Position numbers and translations under genes: made by a program. Of a stretch of 64,000 nt of DNA, positions 17,035 to 24,884 are shown piece after piece; within the stretch, counting starts at the first letter, position 1; each line of letters starts with the position of its first letter. Under the pieces are notes generated by a model. That model was not told the DNA's origin. It did no database searches and worked only from the letters and a program-made list of their open reading frames with translations. This DNA comes from Intrasporangium calvum DSM 43043 (GTDB lineage Bacteria > Actinomycetota > Actinomycetes > Actinomycetales > Dermatophilaceae). The stretch lies in the NCBI RefSeq assembly GCF_000184685.1, contig NC_014830.1, forward strand, positions 3,286,001-3,350,000, written 5' to 3'.

Positions 17035-18017
17035 CGCGGTGCCCTTTCAGGTGCGTGGTCGCGTTGGTGTGAGGCATGACATTCGCCCGGCGCAGCTGAC
17101 GAGTCTTCGGTGTCGCCGGTTTCGGTGGTCTCGCGCGGCCGGTGGGCGGCGCTCCTGGTACTCGGTTCCCGCAGGGTCGCCCAGACGAAGACGCCGACCA
17201 GTGCGAGCAGTCCCAACCCGAGAACCGGCTCGGGTACGGGATCGACGAACTCGAGGACCCGCCCCGCGACGCGGGTCAGGCCAGCCCCCGCGGCGTACTG
17301 GGCGTCGGTTCCACGGGTCATGTCTGGGGAGCCGGCCAAGCCGATGACGAGTACACCCATTCCGGTGAAGGCGACAGCAACCGCGGCGTTGATGGTGTTG
17401 GTCCGAACCGTGCGCGAGCCGATCCGCAGGTGCAGGGGCTTGGCCCGCAGCCACCGCCGCTCGCCGAGGTGGGCCTTGTCCCAGACGAGGGCCATGACGA
17501 ACAGGGGCAGCACCATCCCGAACACGAAGGCCAAGCCCAGCGCCGCCCCGCCGACCGGTGACCGCGAGAGTGCGGACAGGGTCATCACTCCGGCGAGCAC
17601 AGGGGCACAGCAGCTTGAGGCGATCCCGGAGAACACGCCCAGGCTGAAGAACGTCGCGCTGTCACCCCTGGCGGTGTCGGGGGCCTTGATGAAGGACGGC
17701 ATGGACCACATCCGGCCGGAGAGGGCCAGGCCGCCCAGGCCGATCATCAGCAGCCCGCCGCCCCAGTAGAGGGGCACGTGGTACTTCGCGATGGCCCCCG
17801 CCAGGAGGCTGGCGCCCAGGGTGATGGGCACCAGGACCAGCGCCAGGCCTGCGGTGAAGACGAACGTGAGTGGTAGCAGCCGCCAGCGCTCGTTCTTGGC
17901 GGCCGCCGCGAGGTAGCTCGGCGCGAGAAAGACGATGCAGCAGGGCGCGAACAGGGCCACGGTGCCGGCAAAGAAGGCCGCCAAGATGCTGCCGGTCGCC
18001 AGGAGCTCCGCGCCCAT
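17031..18017 (-). CDS. CcdA/DsbD-type thiol-disulfide membrane transporter
   Basis: A 328-residue protein with the cytochrome c biogenesis transmembrane domain. Two Cys-bearing helices are seen: ALFAPCCIVFLAPSY near residue 25 and ASSCCAPVLAGVM near 137. These shuttle electrons from cytosolic thiols to outside partners. About eight hydrophobic helices are followed by a disordered His-containing tail (HASHQRDHAPERAPR). It overlaps the redoxin by four bases and touches the Grx-like gene, so electrons may pass from Grx through CcdA to the redoxin. Heme-handling CcdA and copper-resistance ScsB/DsbD relatives are alternatives. Confidence 0.88.
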   Translation of the reverse strand: MGAELLATGSILAAFFAGTVALFAPCCIVFLAPSYLAAAAKNERWRLLPLTFVFTAGLALVLVPITLGASLLAGAIAKYHVPLYWGGGLLMIGLGGLALSGRMWSMPSFIKAPDTARGDSATFFSLGVFSGIASSCCAPVLAGVMTLSALSRSPVGGAALGLAFVFGMVLPLFVMALVWDKAHLGERRWLRAKPLHLRIGSRTVRTNTINAAVAVAFTGMGVLVIGLAGSPDMTRGTDAQYAAGAGLTRVAGRVLEFVDPVPEPVLGLGLLALVGVFVWATLREPSTRSAAHRPRETTETGDTEDSSAAPGECHASHQRDHAPERAPR

Positions 18018-18343
18018 CAGGACGACACCGCCTGTCGCGTCCTGGCTGCGAGTGTCTTGTCAAGCTTGCGCCTGGGCAGCCGGCCGGAGCTGAGGAAGGC
18101 GCCGTCTATGAGGACGAGCGGGAACATGACCGGTCGGTGCCGTTGCACCAGCTCCAGGCCGTCGGGCGTGTCGGCCGCGATGACGGTGAGCGTCAACTCG
18201 TGCCGGCGTCCAGCCAGTTCCGTGACGGCGTCCTCACACAGGTGGCACGCAGCCGACGTGACGATCGTGACGTCAGCGGGCGCATGCGAGCGGCCCTTCA
18301 GCACGTCGCTGTTCTGGGGGGTACTCGTGTGCGCGGTCCTCAT
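18017..18343 (-). CDS. Glutaredoxin-like protein
   Basis: A 108-residue small redoxin with a CHLC site (VTIVTSAACHLCEDAVTEL) and the FPLVLIDG cis-Pro region typical of glutaredoxin-family proteins. ATG 18343 is used; earlier in-frame codons reach 18454 but lie across the regulator site. It overlaps the CcdA start by one base and is the first gene of a three-gene thiol-redox operon. It is a plausible cytosolic reductant for CcdA or a copper-thiol protein. Confidence 0.8.
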   Translation of the reverse strand: MRTAHTSTPQNSDVLKGRSHAPADVTIVTSAACHLCEDAVTELAGRRHELTLTVIAADTPDGLELVQRHRPVMFPLVLIDGAFLSSGRLPRRKLDKTLAARTRQAVSS

Positions 18344-18376
18344 GCCAGCAGCGTCCACCCCGAGCCCCGATAACCC

Positions 18377-18393
18377 CCTGAAGGTCAGTTCAA
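18377..18393 (-). promoter_or_regulatory. Shared 17-bp direct-repeat regulator site (2)
   Basis: Minus-strand TTGAACTGACCTTCAGG, upstream of the Grx-CcdA-redoxin operon. It is the weakest of the set and closest to its gene (33 bases before ATG 18343). Confidence 0.45.
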
Positions 18394-18505
18394 GATTCGA
18401 TGTCGACCCTCGCCGAACGTTCGTCAGAACTTGACGGGGCTTTGCGCCGTTCAACAGGCGAGTCCGTCACGCTGGAGTTCCAGCACATCGAGCACAGGAC
18501 GAAAC

Positions 18506-18958
18506 ATGCCCAACGCGACCAGCCAGCAGGAGCCCTCGCCAACCGCCGAGGCCACCGGCTCAGGAAGCGAGAGTTCCAGCCTCTCCATCCGACCCAAGAG
18601 TCTCCTTCGCAGCGCCTGGGCGACGATACGGGCCGGTCTGGGCGCGGCGCTGGGCATCCTGCCGCACGTCATGCACCACGTCGGATTGCTGGCCGGGGCG
18701 GCGTTGCTCACCGGCGCCCTGGGGAACGGGATTCTCTACGGGGTGGGCCTTCTCATGAGCATCCCGCTGCTGAGGAGGTTGCGATCGAGGTTTAGGACGG
18801 TGTGGGCCCCGGTGGTGGGTGTGGCCGTGTTCACTGGCTTGTTCTCCCTGTCGGCCTTCGTGATCGGTCCCGCCATCGGGTCCGGCGGCGCGGATGTACC
18901 CGTGGAGGCGCCCACCCCGACTGTGACGACCTCCGACGGGCATGATGTCCACCATTGA
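18506..18958 (+). CDS. Hypothetical membrane protein
   Basis: A 150-residue protein. Its N-terminal 40 residues are polar and Ser-rich. Two or three hydrophobic segments (HHVGLLAGAALLTGALGNG, VVGVAVFTGLFSLSAFVIG) surround a basic loop, and the tail ends HDVHH. ATG 18506 is preceded by AGGAC. Divergent from the Grx operon. Family not recognised. Confidence 0.6.
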   Translation: MPNATSQQEPSPTAEATGSGSESSSLSIRPKSLLRSAWATIRAGLGAALGILPHVMHHVGLLAGAALLTGALGNGILYGVGLLMSIPLLRRLRSRFRTVWAPVVGVAVFTGLFSLSAFVIGPAIGSGGADVPVEAPTPTVTTSDGHDVHH

Positions 18959-19059
18959 CCCGATGATCACGCCTCACGGGGCGCTGTGGGTGCTGATGGT
19001 CCCGAGCGCCTTCGGCTACGGGGTCGGCGTCGACAGCTGGCCGATTGGGGCGTTGTGCC

Positions 19060-19389
19060 AGTGAGCCTGAGCCGAGGCGACAGACCAGGAAATACGCTAT
19101 CGAGGGGATCAGCGGTGCCTTGCCAAGTGCCGTCTGGGGCACCTTGGCAACGATGTCCACGTGGATCTGCGGCACCACCGGGCCGAGGCGCTCGAGCTCG
19201 CCGCTCAGGTCGGCACGTAGGTCCTCGGCCGCGAAGCCGCTGCCTTGGCCCGAAGCGCGGACGGTGAGGGCATCGGTATTTTTGGTCGTGCACGACCTGC
19301 CATTCGGCAACGGGTACCAGATCCCTGTCCCGGTGGAAGGTGCCGGGTTGCACGGTGACGCGCCCGCCGACGGCTCCCGCGAGCGTCAA
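19060..19389 (-). pseudogene. Fragment resembling the C-terminus of a phenylacetate-CoA-ligase-type enzyme
   Basis: The minus strand reads GTFHRDRDLVPVAEWQVVHD, then after a frameshift near 19280 SGFAAEDLRADLSGELERLG and QTALGKAPLI. An acidic C-terminal lobe ending in a TALGKAP-like catalytic-Lys motif is characteristic of PaaK-like AMP-forming ligases. The N-terminal adenylation domain is absent. This is a remnant. Confidence 0.35.
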
Positions 19390-19451
19390 GTCCTCCTCCG
19401 GTCGTCCCTGGATGGCCTAGATTCGGGTGTTGGATGCGTGAGCGGGCGCGG

Positions 19452-19742
19452 TCAGCTGCGCACCAGCCGGGCGATCGCCTCGGACGCTCCGGTGAGCATC
19501 GACTCGGGCGGCTTGATTCCTGGCGTGGCGAGGCAGTGCCGCATATGGTCCTCGAGGAGGGCCAGGGCCACACCCTGCAGGGCCCGTGAGGCCGCGGCGA
19601 CCTGAGTGAGGATGTCGATGCAGTACCGGTCCTGTTCGACCATGGCGGCGATCCCCCTGACCTGGCCCTCGACACGGTGCAGTCGCCGGACAGCCTCGAG
19701 CCGGGTTTGTTCTCGGCGCCACGTCGACGGCTCCTCGTTCAT
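19452..19742 (-). CDS. csoR: CsoR-family copper-sensing repressor
   Basis: A 96-residue all-alpha DUF156 repressor. The Cu(I)-binding triad is intact: Cys41, His66 and Cys70 (RYCIDIL and EDHMRHCL), the C-x-H-x3-C pattern of true CsoR as opposed to RcnR or CstR. RLHRVEGQVRGIAAMV is the conserved helix 1. It lies 71 bases downstream of the CopA gene on the same strand, so it is likely co-transcribed. Its expected operator is the dyad at 22829-22843 upstream of copA; Cu(I) binding releases it and derepresses export. Confidence 0.93.
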   Translation of the reverse strand: MNEEPSTWRREQTRLEAVRRLHRVEGQVRGIAAMVEQDRYCIDILTQVAAASRALQGVALALLEDHMRHCLATPGIKPPESMLTGASEAIARLVRS

Positions 19743-19813
19743 CGCTCTGCTCTCCTCGTCCGTCCGCCTGGACGGGTGCCTGGCCGTGGATGAGGGCAGG
19801 CACCCGCATCCGG

Positions 19814-22774
19814 TTACGCGGTGGCGCCGGCGTACTTGGCCGGGTCCTTCTGGAATGCCTTGGCGCAGTGCCCCGAGCAGAAGTAGTAGGTGGTTCCCTC
19901 GTGCTCGACTGTCTCGGCGGCGTCGTCGGGGTCGACGGTCATGCCGCAGACCGGATCGATGGCTTGGTGGGTCGTGCTGTTCATGTGTGCTTCCCTTCTC
20001 GTTGGGGTTGGCTCCGAGGCGGGCTCGGTCTCGCGCCCCACCTCCACGGTGGGCTCGAGTGGGTCGATGTGGACAGTGTCGCTGACGGGCGGGGGCCGGA
20101 AGGTCTTGAGCCGGTTGGCATTGGCGACGACCGACAGCGAGGACAGGGCCATGGCGGCCGCGGCGATCATCGGGCTCAAGGTCAGGCCGAGGGCCGGGTA
20201 GAGGGCGCCGGCGGCGATGGGGATGCCGATGCCGTTGTAGACGAACGCAAACACCAGGTTCTGCTTGATGTTGCGCATCGTCGCGCGGGACAGGTCGACA
20301 GCGGTGACCACTCCGGACAGCGCCCCCGAGATGAGAGTGATGTCCGAGGACTCGATGGCGACGTCGGTTCCCGTGCCGATGGCCGAGCCGACGTCAGCCT
20401 GGGCCAGCGCCGGGGCGTCGTTGATGCCGTCGCCGACCATTCCGACGACCTTGCCCTCAGCCTGAAGCCGCTTGACCTCGGCGGCCTTGTGCTCCGGGAG
20501 GACCTCAGCCACGACTCGCCGGATGCCGACCTGGCGGGCGATGGCAGCCGCTGTCGCACGGTTGTCGCCGGTCACCATGACGACCTCGATCCCCCGGGCC
20601 TGTAGCGCGGCGACAGCCGCGGCGGAGCCGTCCTTGACGGTGTCCGCGACGCCGATCACGCCGGCAGGGTAGCCGTCGACCGCGGCGAGGATCGGCGTCT
20701 TGCCGTCGCGGGCCAAGCGGTCGAGGTCACCCAGCAGCGGCTGGGGGTCGATTCCCGCACCGGCGAGCAGCCGGCTGTTGCCCACGAGCACTTCGCGTCC
20801 ACCGATGAGGGCGCGCACGCCCTGCCCGGTGATCGAGTCGAAGGCGGTCACCTCGGGGAGCTCCAGGCCGCGCTCGTGCGCGCCGGCCAGGATCGCGCCG
20901 GCCAAGGGGTGCTCCGATGAGCGTTCAACGGCGGCCACGAGGGTCAGCAGGATCTCGGCACCAAGCGGGTGAACCGGTAGGACATCAGTCAGGACCGGGG
21001 CTCCGTTGGTGATGGTGCCGGTCTTGTCCAGCACGATCGTGTCGAGCTGGTGAGCCGTCTCGAGGGCTTCAGCCGATCGGATCAGGATCCCGTTGGTGGC
21101 GCCCTTCCCGGTGCCGACGGTGATCGACATGGGCGTGGCCAGGCCGAGCGCGCACGGGCAGGCGATGATCAGCACCGAAACCGCGGCGACCAACGCGAAG
21201 ACGAAAGCGGGTGCCGGCCCGACGAGCGCCCAGACGACGAGGGCCCAGACGGCGACCGTGATGACGGCCGGCACGAAGTAGCTCGATACCTTGTCGACGA
21301 GCCGCTGGATCGGGGCCTTCGAGCCTTGGGCCTCGCGGACGAGCTTGATGATCTGCGCGAGCATCGTCTCGCCGCCCACCTTGGTGGCGAGGTAGCGGAA
21401 GGACCCGGTCTGGTTGATGGTCGCGCCGATGACCTCGTCGCGGGGCGACTTGGTCACGGGGATCGGCTCCCCGGTGACCATGGACTCGTCCACCGCAGAA
21501 CTGCCCTCGAGCACGTACCCGTCGACCGGCAGCTTCTCCCCCGGGCGGACCACGACGATGTCGCCGGCGAGGACGTCGTCGATGGCGACCTCGGTCTCGA
21601 TCCCGTCCCGAACGACGCGGGCGGTGCGTGGTTGCAGGCCGATCAGGGTGCGGATCGCCTCGCCCGTGCCCGCCTTCGCCGTGGTCTCCAGGAGCCGACC
21701 AAGGAGGATCAGGGTGATGATGACGCCGACGGCCTCGTAGTAAACCTCCCGCACGTCCTGCGGCAGGATCCCCGGAAAGAACGTCACGACCAGGCTGTAC
21801 CCGAACGCCGCGACCGTGCCCAGCGTGATCAACGAGTTCATGTCCGCGGTGCGGTGGGACAGCGCGAGCCACCCGGTCCGGTGGATCGGCCACCCGGTGT
21901 AGAACATCACCGGCGCGATGAAGGCCAGCTGGAACCAGCGGTTCATCAGCAGCTCAGGGACCCACGTAGCGCCGAAGAACTCCGTGAGCATCACGGCGAA
22001 CAAGACCGGCGCGGTCAGGATCGCACCGAAGACCACCCGGCGGGTCAGGTCCTTGATCTCCACGGAACGTTCGGCCGCTTCGGCGTCCTCGCCGGCTGCG
22101 TACTCACCGTCCACAACGCCCACCTCGGGGTGCCCAGCCGGGTGGTCGAGGGCCACGTGCGCGTGAGCCGCGTGGTCGCCATCGGCGTGCGCGCCGTGGT
22201 GCTCGCCGTGGTGCTCGCAGCCGCCATGGGCCCCGTGATCGCAGCCGCCGTGCTTGCCGTGCTCACATCCGCCGTGCTCACATCCGCCGTGCTCACATCC
22301 GCCGTCCTCGTGAACGCAGCCGCTGTCTGCAGGTGGCCGCTCGGCCAGGGCTACCGTGGTTCGGGAGGTCGTGGCGTCCTCGGCCGAGCTGGACGCTTCG
22401 CCGCGGGAGACGCGGACGATCCCGCTGAGCATGTTCATCCCGCAGGTGAACCGAAAGTCGCCCTCTTCGCGAGGCACGAACTCGATCGCGGTGGCCGCGT
22501 AGGCCGGGAGCAGCTGGTTGATCTTGAAGTCAGGGATGACTACCCGCGAGGAGCAGTCGCCGGCTTCTTGGCGATCAAAGATCATCCGTACCGGCAGGCC
22601 CGGTCGAACTTCGATCAAGTCGGGACTGTAGCCGCCCTTCACTCCGACTCGAACCATCTGGACACCCCCCTCAACCGCGGCCCGGCGGGACTTCTTCGGA
22701 CCGAAGAAGAACCACCCGAGCAGGCCGGTGAGAACCAGCGCTGACAAGACGATCGCGCCATCCGCGATGGTCAT
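19814..22774 (-). CDS. copA: Cu(I) P1B-type ATPase fused to cupredoxin, Cys/His repeat and YHS domains
   Basis: 986 residues from ATG 22774 (GGAGGTAAG eight bases upstream). Order: a membrane anchor (about 3-24), a cupredoxin-like domain (40-123, ending FTCGMNML), a Cys/His/Gly tract (about 153-215, GGCEH units), then the P1B ATPase. ATPase motifs: CPC (539-541), DKTGT (583-587), SEHPLAGA and [18 protein letters not shown] and [12 protein letters not shown] are the helix 7/8 residues of Cu(I) exporters. A C-terminal YHS domain (931-986, [20 protein letters not shown]) completes it. The usual N-terminal CxxC heavy-metal domain is missing; the cupredoxin and Cys/His tract seem to replace it. 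Controlled by a CsoR box and a response-regulator site upstream. Confidence 0.92.
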   Translation of the reverse strand: MTIADGAIVLSALVLTGLLGWFFFGPKKSRRAAVEGGVQMVRVGVKGGYSPDLIEVRPGLPVRMIFDRQEAGDCSSRVVIPDFKINQLLPAYAATAIEFVPREEGDFRFTCGMNMLSGIVRVSRGEASSSAEDATTSRTTVALAERPPADSGCVHEDGGCEHGGCEHGGCEHGKHGGCDHGAHGGCEHHGEHHGAHADGDHAAHAHVALDHPAGHPEVGVVDGEYAAGEDAEAAERSVEIKDLTRRVVFGAILTAPVLFAVMLTEFFGATWVPELLMNRWFQLAFIAPVMFYTGWPIHRTGWLALSHRTADMNSLITLGTVAAFGYSLVVTFFPGILPQDVREVYYEAVGVIITLILLGRLLETTAKAGTGEAIRTLIGLQPRTARVVRDGIETEVAIDDVLAGDIVVVRPGEKLPVDGYVLEGSSAVDESMVTGEPIPVTKSPRDEVIGATINQTGSFRYLATKVGGETMLAQIIKLVREAQGSKAPIQRLVDKVSSYFVPAVITVAVWALVVWALVGPAPAFVFALVAAVSVLIIACPCALGLATPMSITVGTGKGATNGILIRSAEALETAHQLDTIVLDKTGTITNGAPVLTDVLPVHPLGAEILLTLVAAVERSSEHPLAGAILAGAHERGLELPEVTAFDSITGQGVRALIGGREVLVGNSRLLAGAGIDPQPLLGDLDRLARDGKTPILAAVDGYPAGVIGVADTVKDGSAAAVAALQARGIEVVMVTGDNRATAAAIARQVGIRRVVAEVLPEHKAAEVKRLQAEGKVVGMVGDGINDAPALAQADVGSAIGTGTDVAIESSDITLISGALSGVVTAVDLSRATMRNIKQNLVFAFVYNGIGIPIAAGALYPALGLTLSPMIAAAAMALSSLSVVANANRLKTFRPPPVSDTVHIDPLEPTVEVGRETEPASEPTPTRREAHMNSTTHQAIDPVCGMTVDPDDAAETVEHEGTTYYFCSGHCAKAFQKDPAKYAGATA
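19982..20000 (-). promoter_or_regulatory. Internal ribosome binding site and start inside copA
   Basis: Within the copA frame, GAGAAGGGAA (19991-20000, minus strand) lies six bases before an in-frame ATG (19984). Initiation there would give a free 56-residue YHS protein (19814-19984). The domain is normally a separate small protein, so the gene may make both a fused and a free form. Confidence 0.5.
22261..22305 (-). repeat. Three perfect 15-bp tandem repeats in copA
   Basis: GCTCACATCCGCCGT occurs three times without mismatch, each encoding a Gly-Gly-Cys-Glu-His unit of the metal-binding tract. DNA identity down to third positions points to recent slippage expansion. Confidence 0.9.
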
Positions 22775-22828
22775 CGGACTTACCTCCGCATCTTTGGTGT
22801 GTTGGCAGAGCCGGTCAACCGGCGGGTA

Positions 22829-22843
22829 TACCCCTACCGGGTA
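22829..22843 (-). promoter_or_regulatory. CsoR operator upstream of copA
   Basis: TACCCCTACCGGGTA: a TACCC / GGGTA dyad with a 5-base centre, matching known CsoR boxes. GGGTATACCC partly overlaps it at 22824-22833. It sits 55 bases before the copA ATG and between that start and the regulator site at 22898. Confidence 0.75.
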
Positions 22844-22897
22844 CTGGTTCCCTGGAGCCATACAAGCGCGTCAGGATGTCGGGTTGCGCGGACGGCC

Positions 22898-22914
22898 CGT
22901 CAAGGTCTGGTGAA
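22898..22914 (-). promoter_or_regulatory. Shared 17-bp direct-repeat regulator site (3)
   Basis: Minus-strand TTCACCAGACCTTGACG, 123 bases before the copA start and upstream of the CsoR box. Confidence 0.6.
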
Positions 22915-22954
22915 GATCGACCAGACGAGCACGAACAGGCTTCGGTCCGACCAC

Positions 22955-23155
22955 CTAGATGGGCGCCAGCCACCCGGGCTCTGAGGGTCGCCCCAGCTCG
23001 AGAGTGCGCGGGAGCTCGGCGACCTGATCGAGTTCCTGCCTGCACTGAAGGCATGAGCGGAGGTGGTTCCGGAACTCCGTCACATCCTCGTCGGACAGGC
23101 CGCCCAGCACGAACGCGCCCAGGAGGGCGTGCGTGTCGTCGTCGCGCGTGGTCAT
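22955..23155 (-). CDS. Mini zinc-finger anti-sigma-like protein
   Basis: A 66-residue protein that is only the zinc-binding module of a zf-HC2 anti-sigma factor (FRNHLRSCLQCRQELDQ, giving H-x3-C-x2-C). There is no membrane segment or sensor domain. ATG 23155 overlaps the lgt stop by four bases, so it is translated with lgt. No sigma factor gene is adjacent; a redox- or copper-sensitive sigma regulator acting in trans, or a truncated gene, are both possible. Confidence 0.75.
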   Translation of the reverse strand: MTTRDDDTHALLGAFVLGGLSDEDVTEFRNHLRSCLQCRQELDQVAELPRTLELGRPSEPGWLAPI

Positions 23156-23958
23156 CGCGCCAGCCCCGCTGGTTCGCGGTCGCTCATCCCGGCCTCCGCG
23201 CTGGGGACGCCGACAGGTCCCTGTTCTTCCCGCCGGCGCCGCCGGGCGACCCAGGCCAACAGGGCGCCTGCGGCGATGCCCACCACCGCCCACAGCTGGG
23301 GCTGAGTCAGACCGAGAAATGCCGGCGAGTTGGTGCGGAGGAACTCCACGAGGAGGCGGGCGGCACTGCTGAGGATCAGGTATCCCGCGAAGATCGTCGG
23401 CCCGTTGGTACGTCGGCCCAGCCACCACAGGATCGCGGCGATCACGAGCGCGCCGATGGCCTCGTACAGGGGCGTGGGGTGAACGGGCACGTCCGTGGCC
23501 ACCACCCCGTTCGGGAACGTCATCCCCCACGGCAGGGTGGTCGGGCGTCCGTAGGTGCCGTCGCCGGACAGAAGGCAGCCCAGTCGGCCGACCGCGTAAC
23601 CGACGGACATCGGCACCGCCGCGGCACCGGCCACCGCACCGAGAGGTAGCTCCCACCGTCGCACCATGACCACGGCGGCCAGCGTCCCCGCTATGAGACC
23701 GCCGTACCACGTGAAGCCCATCCCGCCGAAGTCGTGCACCGTCAGCGTGGGCAGTTGCTCCAGCAGAAAATAGACCTTGGCGCCGGCGAACCCCCACACC
23801 GTCGACCACAACACGAACGAATACGCACGCTCACGGTCGAGGCCGCGGGCCTCGAAGGCCCGAGCCAGGAGCACGGCCGCGACCCACGCGGCCAGGGCTT
23901 TGCTCACGCCGTACGTCTGGACGTCGAAGCCCAGGATGGAGAAGAGGACGGGTTGCAT
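23152..23958 (-). CDS. lgt: Prolipoprotein diacylglyceryl transferase paralogue
   Basis: A 268-residue membrane enzyme of the Lgt family, which transfers diacylglycerol from phosphatidylglycerol to the lipobox Cys. Seven hydrophobic segments are seen, with FTWYGGLIAG and the signature region GRLGCLLSGDGTYG. VHPTPLYEAIGAL and RLLVEFLRTN are further conserved patches. The signature departs from the common GRxGNF-type form. AGGAG lies nine bases before ATG 23958. It sits in a copper-linked operon after a small membrane protein, unlike housekeeping lgt, so it may be a dedicated paralogue. Confidence 0.85.
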   Translation of the reverse strand: MQPVLFSILGFDVQTYGVSKALAAWVAAVLLARAFEARGLDRERAYSFVLWSTVWGFAGAKVYFLLEQLPTLTVHDFGGMGFTWYGGLIAGTLAAVVMVRRWELPLGAVAGAAAVPMSVGYAVGRLGCLLSGDGTYGRPTTLPWGMTFPNGVVATDVPVHPTPLYEAIGALVIAAILWWLGRRTNGPTIFAGYLILSSAARLLVEFLRTNSPAFLGLTQPQLWAVVGIAAGALLAWVARRRRREEQGPVGVPSAEAGMSDREPAGLAR

Positions 23959-24042
23959 GGAGGTCGCTCCTGAAAGGGTGAGGGGTGCAAGTCAGGTCGA
24001 GGCCGAGCAAGGGGATGGCGCTGAGCGTGGCCGATCCGGTTC

Positions 24043-24405
24043 TCAGTGCGGTTGGCGGTCCGGTGGCCTCAGGAATCGTTGGCCGCGGTCCCGGCGCACC
24101 GGCTGGTCGTCGTCGGGATTGACCGCGTCGCGTGTCGGGTCCGGGTGACCCACGTCGGAGACCAGCGCGGTCGGGGCCTCCGTGCCTTCCTCAGGCCGTC
24201 GCAGCTGATGAGGTTCACCGTGCGCCTGGTCCCCGCCCAGGTGAGTGCCCTGACGGGCATGGCCAGCACCGCACCCACCGCGCACACCGCGTCCGCTGTG
24301 TCCGCCACGCCGGAGCCCGCCACGCCGGTGCTCGCCAAGGTGCATGGCCAGCATGGCCGCCACCACGATGATGCCGACCCAGTTCTGCTGGATGAATCCC
24401 GCCAT
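24043..24405 (-). CDS. Small membrane-anchored hypothetical protein
   Basis: A 120-residue protein whose first 25 residues form one hydrophobic segment (MAGFIQQNWVGIIVVAAMLAM), followed by a basic, Gly/His-rich, disordered tail. The N-terminus resembles small membrane proteins common in actinobacterial copper clusters. The distal half may not be genuine coding sequence, as its composition resembles out-of-frame GC-rich translation. First gene of the lgt operon, 84 bases before lgt. Confidence 0.5.
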   Translation of the reverse strand: MAGFIQQNWVGIIVVAAMLAMHLGEHRRGGLRRGGHSGRGVRGGCGAGHARQGTHLGGDQAHGEPHQLRRPEEGTEAPTALVSDVGHPDPTRDAVNPDDDQPVRRDRGQRFLRPPDRQPH

Positions 24406-24497
24406 GTCCTGCTCCTCGGTTCAGGGGCGCCGACGGTGTGGCGCTCAGCCCCAGGTTCCAGACTGACGGCGGTACATGAAGGCCGGACCCGGCGGCT

Positions 24498-24514
24498 TCA
24501 CAAGGATCGATGAA
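24498..24514 (-). promoter_or_regulatory. Shared 17-bp direct-repeat regulator site (4)
   Basis: Minus-strand TTCATCGATCCTTGTGA, 92 bases before the small membrane gene at 24405 and also upstream of the divergent secreted protein at 24612. Confidence 0.5.
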
Positions 24515-24611
24515 GGTTTGCGCGCAGGGGTTACGCGACCCCCGTCGTCGAACCATGATGGCTTCACGGGCGGCTGCTTCCCGGCCGCCACCCCCGATGG
24601 AAGGCACCCTC

Positions 24612-24824
24612 ATGCGGAACATGCTCAAGGCTTTGGCCGTCGTCTCGCTGGCCGGATCAGGGCTGCTGCTCGCGGGGCCGGCGCAGGCGGCCGACTCGGC
24701 GGCCGACTACGGACAGCAGGTCAAGGTTTGCACCCAGACGATGGGCTTCGACGGGATGCACAACCCGGGCCTGCACGGAGGCATCTCGGGATGGGACCCC
24801 AGCCACACCTGTCCCATGGGTTGA
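24612..24824 (+). CDS. Small secreted protein with two cysteines
   Basis: A 70-residue product with a clear signal peptide (KALAVVSLAGSGLLLAG, cleavage near AQA-AD). The mature peptide is about 44 residues with Met, His and two Cys (VCTQTMGFDGMHNPG ... HTCPMG). GAAGG precedes ATG 24612. It is divergent from the lgt operon and shares the regulator-site region. Mature-part composition would suit an extracellular metal-binding peptide; no family recognised. Confidence 0.65.
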   Translation: MRNMLKALAVVSLAGSGLLLAGPAQAADSAADYGQQVKVCTQTMGFDGMHNPGLHGGISGWDPSHTCPMG

Positions 24825-24884
24825 CGGACGAGCCCTCACCGTCAACACCAAGCGTGATGTCGGTGAGGGCCACAGCCGGCCTGG

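Noticed and set aside
22261-22305. CRISPR-like repeat array
   Set aside because: The units are adjacent 15-bp coding repeats without spacers.
21050-22744. 564-codon open frame on the plus strand
   Set aside because: It is antisense to copA and shows no domain; the copA frame explains the sequence.
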